Assembly (NCBI GenBank): GCA_000171875.1
Contig: ABHI01000001.1
Span: 1-64,000 of the forward strand
Origin: Flavobacteriales bacterium ALC-1
Lineage (GTDB): Bacteria; Bacteroidota; Bacteroidia; Flavobacteriales; Flavobacteriaceae
Reading direction: 5' to 3'
Length of the DNA stretch: 64,000 bases
Below, piece by piece: positions 60,739 to 64,000 of this stretch (the stretch's first letter is position 1; each line of letters starts with the position of its first letter). Position numbers and translations under genes: made by a program. The notes below the pieces were generated by a model, which was given only the letters and a program-made list of their open reading frames with translations, was not told the DNA's origin and did no database searches.

Positions 60739-61468
60739 ATTCGGACTTGTAGGCAAAAACATCTCCTACTCTTTTTCGAGAGGTTTTTTTGCTGATAAAT
60801 TTAAGGATGAAAATTTGCCTCATTCTTATGTCAACTTCGATTTACAATCCATCTACGAACTTGACGATATTATTAAGAACACACCAAACTTAAAAGGTCT
60901 TAATATTACTATTCCATACAAGGAAGATGTTATACCTCTGTTAGATGGTTTAAATAAACGTGCACGCAAAATTGGTGCTGTAAACACCATAAGAATTACA
61001 CGATACCAAAAATTAATAGGTTACAATACCGATTATTATGGTTTTAAAAAATCCTTAGAGCCTCACTTAAAAAATCACCATAAGCGTGCTTTAATTTTAG
61101 GCACAGGTGGTGCATCTAAAGCCATAGCCTATGCGCTAAAAAAATTAAAAATTGAATATGATTATGTTTCGCGTTCTGAAAAAGAATATGTGAAATTTTT
61201 ATATTCAGATCTAACTGATGAGATTATTTCTTCCTATACCATTATTATTAATTGTACACCAATTGGTACATTTCCAGATGTAAATGAGTGTCCAGATATT
61301 CCTTATGATGCCATAACTGAAAATCACATTCTATACGACCTTATCTACAATCCTGAGCAAACAAAATTTTTAAGTTGTGGTGACATCAAAAATGCCACAA
61401 CTATTAACGGATTAGAAATGCTGAAACTACAAGCAGAAAAGTCTTGGAAAATCTGGAATAAGTCTTAA
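60707..61468 (+). CDS. aroE: Shikimate dehydrogenase
   Basis: A 253-residue enzyme reducing 3-dehydroshikimate with NADPH in aromatic amino acid synthesis. Motifs are the N-terminal ISYSFSRGFF, LNITIPYKEDV with the catalytic lysine, NTDYYGFKKSL with the catalytic aspartate, the nucleotide loop ILGTGGASKAI and the terminal TINGLEMLKLQA. The ATG at 60707 overlaps the DUF368 gene; homologue length supports it. Confidence 0.94.
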   Translation: MDNAQNNKRYKFGLVGKNISYSFSRGFFADKFKDENLPHSYVNFDLQSIYELDDIIKNTPNLKGLNITIPYKEDVIPLLDGLNKRARKIGAVNTIRITRYQKLIGYNTDYYGFKKSLEPHLKNHHKRALILGTGGASKAIAYALKKLKIEYDYVSRSEKEYVKFLYSDLTDEIISSYTIIINCTPIGTFPDVNECPDIPYDAITENHILYDLIYNPEQTKFLSCGDIKNATTINGLEMLKLQAEKSWKIWNKS

Positions 61469-61561
61469 AATTCTTATAATAATTTAGATGACCACGGCAT
61501 TTGCCTTTATATTTAGGCATTTGTTAGTATCTTTAACATCCTATAATAAAATATTTGACAC

Positions 61562-63604
61562 ATGTCTGAGAATGATAACCTGCTAGAAGCAGATGGAAAA
61601 AAAGAAGTAGAACCTCAAGAAACTACTCCAAAACAAGAAACAGCTAATGAAGCTGAAACAAATGAAATTGTAAATGAAGTTGAAACAGAAACAACTTCTG
61701 CTGAAGCTGTAAAAGAATCGAATGAAGTTGAAACTGAAACTGAAACTGAACAAGTTGAAGTTGAAGAAAAGCCTGAAGAAGAGAAGTCTGAAACTGAAGT
61801 ATCTAACGAAGAACACGTGGATGAAATTGAGGCCTCAAATGCTGAAGATGCTGAGGACGAATCTAATGCAGAACGTCACGAATTAGAAGATAAGGACTAC
61901 CATGCCATGACTATGGATCAGTTAGTAACTGAATTCAATAAATTGTTGAAGCATCATAAAATTCAGACTATTTCTAAGCACGTAAATGAAATTAAAGGTG
62001 AGTTCAATGCGAAATTTGGAGCACTTATAGATGAGAAAAAAGAAGAATTCGTCACAGATGGTGGCAATGAATTAGATTTCTATTATACAAACGATCAAAA
62101 AAAATTATTCAACTCACTTTTTAAAGAATACAAGCAGTCTATTAATGCTTACTATAAAGAAAGAGAACAAAACTTAAAGCAAAATCTTGAAAATAGGTTA
62201 GCTATTATAGAAGATATTAAAGGCTTACTCACTGTTGAAGAAAACATGGGTACAACCTATAAAACATTTAAAGAACTACAAGAAAAGTGGAGAAATGCTG
62301 GTCCAATTCCAAGAGACAAATACAATAATGCTTGGAATACCTATCATCACCATGTAGAACGTTTTTATGACTTCTTACATCTCAATAACGATTTGCGAGA
62401 TATGGACTTTAAGCACAACTATGATCAAAAAATAAAAATCATAGAACGTGCTGAAGAATTAGCAAAAGACGAAAACACTAATCGCTCGTTTAGAGAACTT
62501 CAAGTTTTACATAAGCTTTGGAAAGAAGAGCTCGGTCCTGTTGGCAAAGCACACAGAGAAGAAATCTGGGAGCGTTTTAGCAAAGCAACAAAAACCATAC
62601 ACGATAAGCGACAAGCTTATTATGCAGATATGGATAAAGCACATGAAAAAAACCTAGTGCGTAAAGAAGAAATTATAGCGCAAATTAATGCTGTAAATGA
62701 AGACACTTCAAGTTCTCATGGTGCTTGGCAGAAAAAAATAAAAACAATAGAAAAATTAAGAGAAGACTTTTTTAATGCTGGTAAAGTACCTATTAAGGTT
62801 AACGAAGCAACTTGGGGAAAATTTAAAGATGCGGTTAGAACCTTTAATCGTAGTAAAAATCATTTTTATAAAGATTTAAAGAAAGACCAATACGAAAATC
62901 TTAAGAAGAAAAAGGAATTAATAGTAATTGCTGAAGACAATAAAGACAGTGAGGATTTTAAGACTGTAACTCCTTTGATGAAGAAAATTCAGAACGATTG
63001 GAAAAAAATTGGTCATGTACCAAGGCGTGACAGCGATAAGATTTGGAAACAGTTTAAAGGAGCATGTAATCACTATTTTGACAGAATGCATGCTGAACGT
63101 AAAGCTAAAGATCAGCATTTATATGATGCCTTTGACAAAAAAGTAAAACTTCTCGATGCATTAAAAGCATTAGAACTTACGGAAGACCCAAAAGCAGATA
63201 TAAAAATACTGCAGTCTAAAATTTCTGAATGGAAAGAGATAGGCTACGTACCACAAAATAAGCGCTATATAGATGGTAAATTCTATAAAGCTATTGATGA
63301 TGCTTTTGATAAGTTAAAAATGGACAAGGCAAAACTAGAAATGATAAAGTTTGACAGCAAACTTGAAAATCTAGCCAATCCGGAAGACACAAGATTACTT
63401 GATAACGAACAAAACTTTATTCGCAAAAAGATTAGCGAAGTACAAGGAGAAATTACACAATTAGAAAACAATCTTCAGTTTTTCTCTAATGTAGATTCTG
63501 ATAATCCATTAGTAAAAGATGTACATAAAAACATTTCAAACCACAAAAAGCAATTAGATACTTGGAAAGCGAAGCTAACTAAGGTTCGTGGGATGTATAG
63601 CTAA
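61562..63604 (+). CDS. DUF349 domain-containing protein
   Basis: A 680-residue cytoplasmic protein. The first about 100 residues are very acidic and repetitive (ETNEIVNEVETETTSAEAV and similar); the rest contains several DUF349 units with the pattern W-x-x-x-G-x-x-P-R/K (EKWRNAGPIPRDKYN, KLWKEELGPVGKAHREEIW, DDWKKIGHVPRRDSD-like, SEWKEIGYVPQNKRY) in long helices. Function unknown. The repeated GAAGTTGAAACTGAA tracts in the DNA of the acidic part could vary in length by slippage. Confidence 0.9.
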   Translation: MSENDNLLEADGKKEVEPQETTPKQETANEAETNEIVNEVETETTSAEAVKESNEVETETETEQVEVEEKPEEEKSETEVSNEEHVDEIEASNAEDAEDESNAERHELEDKDYHAMTMDQLVTEFNKLLKHHKIQTISKHVNEIKGEFNAKFGALIDEKKEEFVTDGGNELDFYYTNDQKKLFNSLFKEYKQSINAYYKEREQNLKQNLENRLAIIEDIKGLLTVEENMGTTYKTFKELQEKWRNAGPIPRDKYNNAWNTYHHHVERFYDFLHLNNDLRDMDFKHNYDQKIKIIERAEELAKDENTNRSFRELQVLHKLWKEELGPVGKAHREEIWERFSKATKTIHDKRQAYYADMDKAHEKNLVRKEEIIAQINAVNEDTSSSHGAWQKKIKTIEKLREDFFNAGKVPIKVNEATWGKFKDAVRTFNRSKNHFYKDLKKDQYENLKKKKELIVIAEDNKDSEDFKTVTPLMKKIQNDWKKIGHVPRRDSDKIWKQFKGACNHYFDRMHAERKAKDQHLYDAFDKKVKLLDALKALELTEDPKADIKILQSKISEWKEIGYVPQNKRYIDGKFYKAIDDAFDKLKMDKAKLEMIKFDSKLENLANPEDTRLLDNEQNFIRKKISEVQGEITQLENNLQFFSNVDSDNPLVKDVHKNISNHKKQLDTWKAKLTKVRGMYS

Positions 63605-64000
63605 TTAGGGATAAAAATTATTAGGAAATTTTAGTATTGCATCTCCGCCTGCAGCGTATGTTACTTATAATTGGGTAATGTCCGAGCTAAATAGTGGATT
63701 TGATTGGTTTAAATAATCAACCTTAACATTTTTAATTACACATAGTCACTAGTGTAATTGGACAAGCATTAAAAATCAAGGAGAAGCTGAATAACTTTAA
63801 TTTAGATTCCTAAAATATCAAAACCCATCTGATTCTAACAGATGGGTTTTGCCCTAACTAAACTAAATTAACCTTAATTACAACCGCTTAAAATAATAAT
63901 TAAGATCTCCTACTAAGATTATAAAAACGTTTTTTGCTTTTATATACAGTATTTACGCACAGAATTAAATTTTGGATGTTTGATTTGTGATTTTTAGAAA
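63605..64000. other. Non-coding end of the window, with a short open stretch
   Basis: No recognisable gene in these 396 bp. An open frame without a good start runs from 63615 to the TAA at 63714-63716, reading ...SPPAAYVTYNWVMSELNSG... and ending FDWFK; it may be a gene remnant or chance. A hairpin follows at 63820-63850. Beyond it nothing is recognised. Confidence 0.4.
63820..63850. terminator. Terminator hairpin
   Basis: Perfect 12-bp stem (AAAACCCATCTG / CAGATGGGTTTT) with a 7-base loop. The T-tail is short (four T), and it could work in either direction. It is more than 200 bp from the DUF349 stop, so it may end an unrecognised short transcript. Confidence 0.7.

Noticed and set aside
1..64000. 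CRISPR arrays, rRNA, tRNA, phage or transposase genes
   Set aside because: Looked for by eye on both strands; no regularly spaced repeats, rRNA-like or cloverleaf stretches, and no proteins of those kinds were found.

Overview
The window is chromosomal DNA of a member of the Bacteroidota, most likely a marine member of the Flavobacteriaceae. The evidence is strong A+T richness, Bacteroidota-type promoters (TTG, then about 20 bp, then TAnnTTTG), little use of Shine-Dalgarno sequences, and family-typical genes: GldI, a DUF3810 protein, 2TM-domain proteins, a DUF6090 protein, a LETM1-related biofilm protein and a DUF349 protein. No rRNA, tRNA, CRISPR array, prophage or transposase gene was seen.

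Layout. 1-4064: the end of a cbb3 cytochrome oxidase operon (ccoO end, ccoQ, ccoP, ccoG, ccoH and a SafE/DsbD-like membrane protein), followed by a PLP decarboxylase. 5540-10538: a zinc deacylase-like enzyme and a GCS2-like ligase fused to CBS domains (minus strand), diverging from a CBS-only protein and a CoA-transferase (plus strand). 10611-11823: an NsrR-like Rrf2 regulator and the Fe-S cluster repair protein Ric. 11938-15395: a probable copper-uptake operon (Cys-motif secreted protein, Met-rich lipoprotein, OprC/NosA-like TonB receptor). 15450-22852: a clade II nitrous-oxide reductase cluster (cytochrome c, fasciclin protein, NosZ, membrane protein, NosL, NosD, NosF, NosY, lipoprotein). 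23150-25360: universal stress protein and HemN. 25505-27361: Cu/Zn superoxide dismutase and the LETM1-related protein. 27363-32819: a minus-strand operon carrying a LytS-type histidine kinase, four 2TM domains and a LytTR regulator. 33003-63604: mostly household genes (ndk, nrnA, gldI, peptidyl-prolyl isomerase, pepD, amidohydrolases, TrmH-type methyltransferase, M48 protease, spoT, fur, purA, OstA-like protein, class III aminotransferase, TPR protein, two DUF368 proteins, aroE, DUF349 protein), with several fold-back intergenic repeats, one pair flanking a GIY-YIG nuclease gene.

How it works together. The first 25 kb is a low-oxygen and nitrogen-oxide respiration island: high-affinity oxidase, N2O reductase, copper supply for both, NO-damage repair and oxygen-independent heme synthesis. 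No nitrite or NO reductase gene lies in the window. The most notable unannotated structure is regulatory. A 14-bp FNR/CRP-like palindrome, ATGAY-N4-RTCAT, occurs at five intergenic places (8618, 9190, 15430, 22907, 25407). In all six promoter directions examined, its centre lies exactly 36.5 bp upstream of the last base of a -7 box matching TAnnTTTG at 7 or 8 of 8 positions. That is the geometry of a class II activator near -41.5. It ties the nos genes, the copper-uptake operon, hemN/usp, the GCS2-CBS/deacylase pair, the CBS protein and the CoA-transferase into one candidate regulon. The enzyme pair is the part whose role is unknown.
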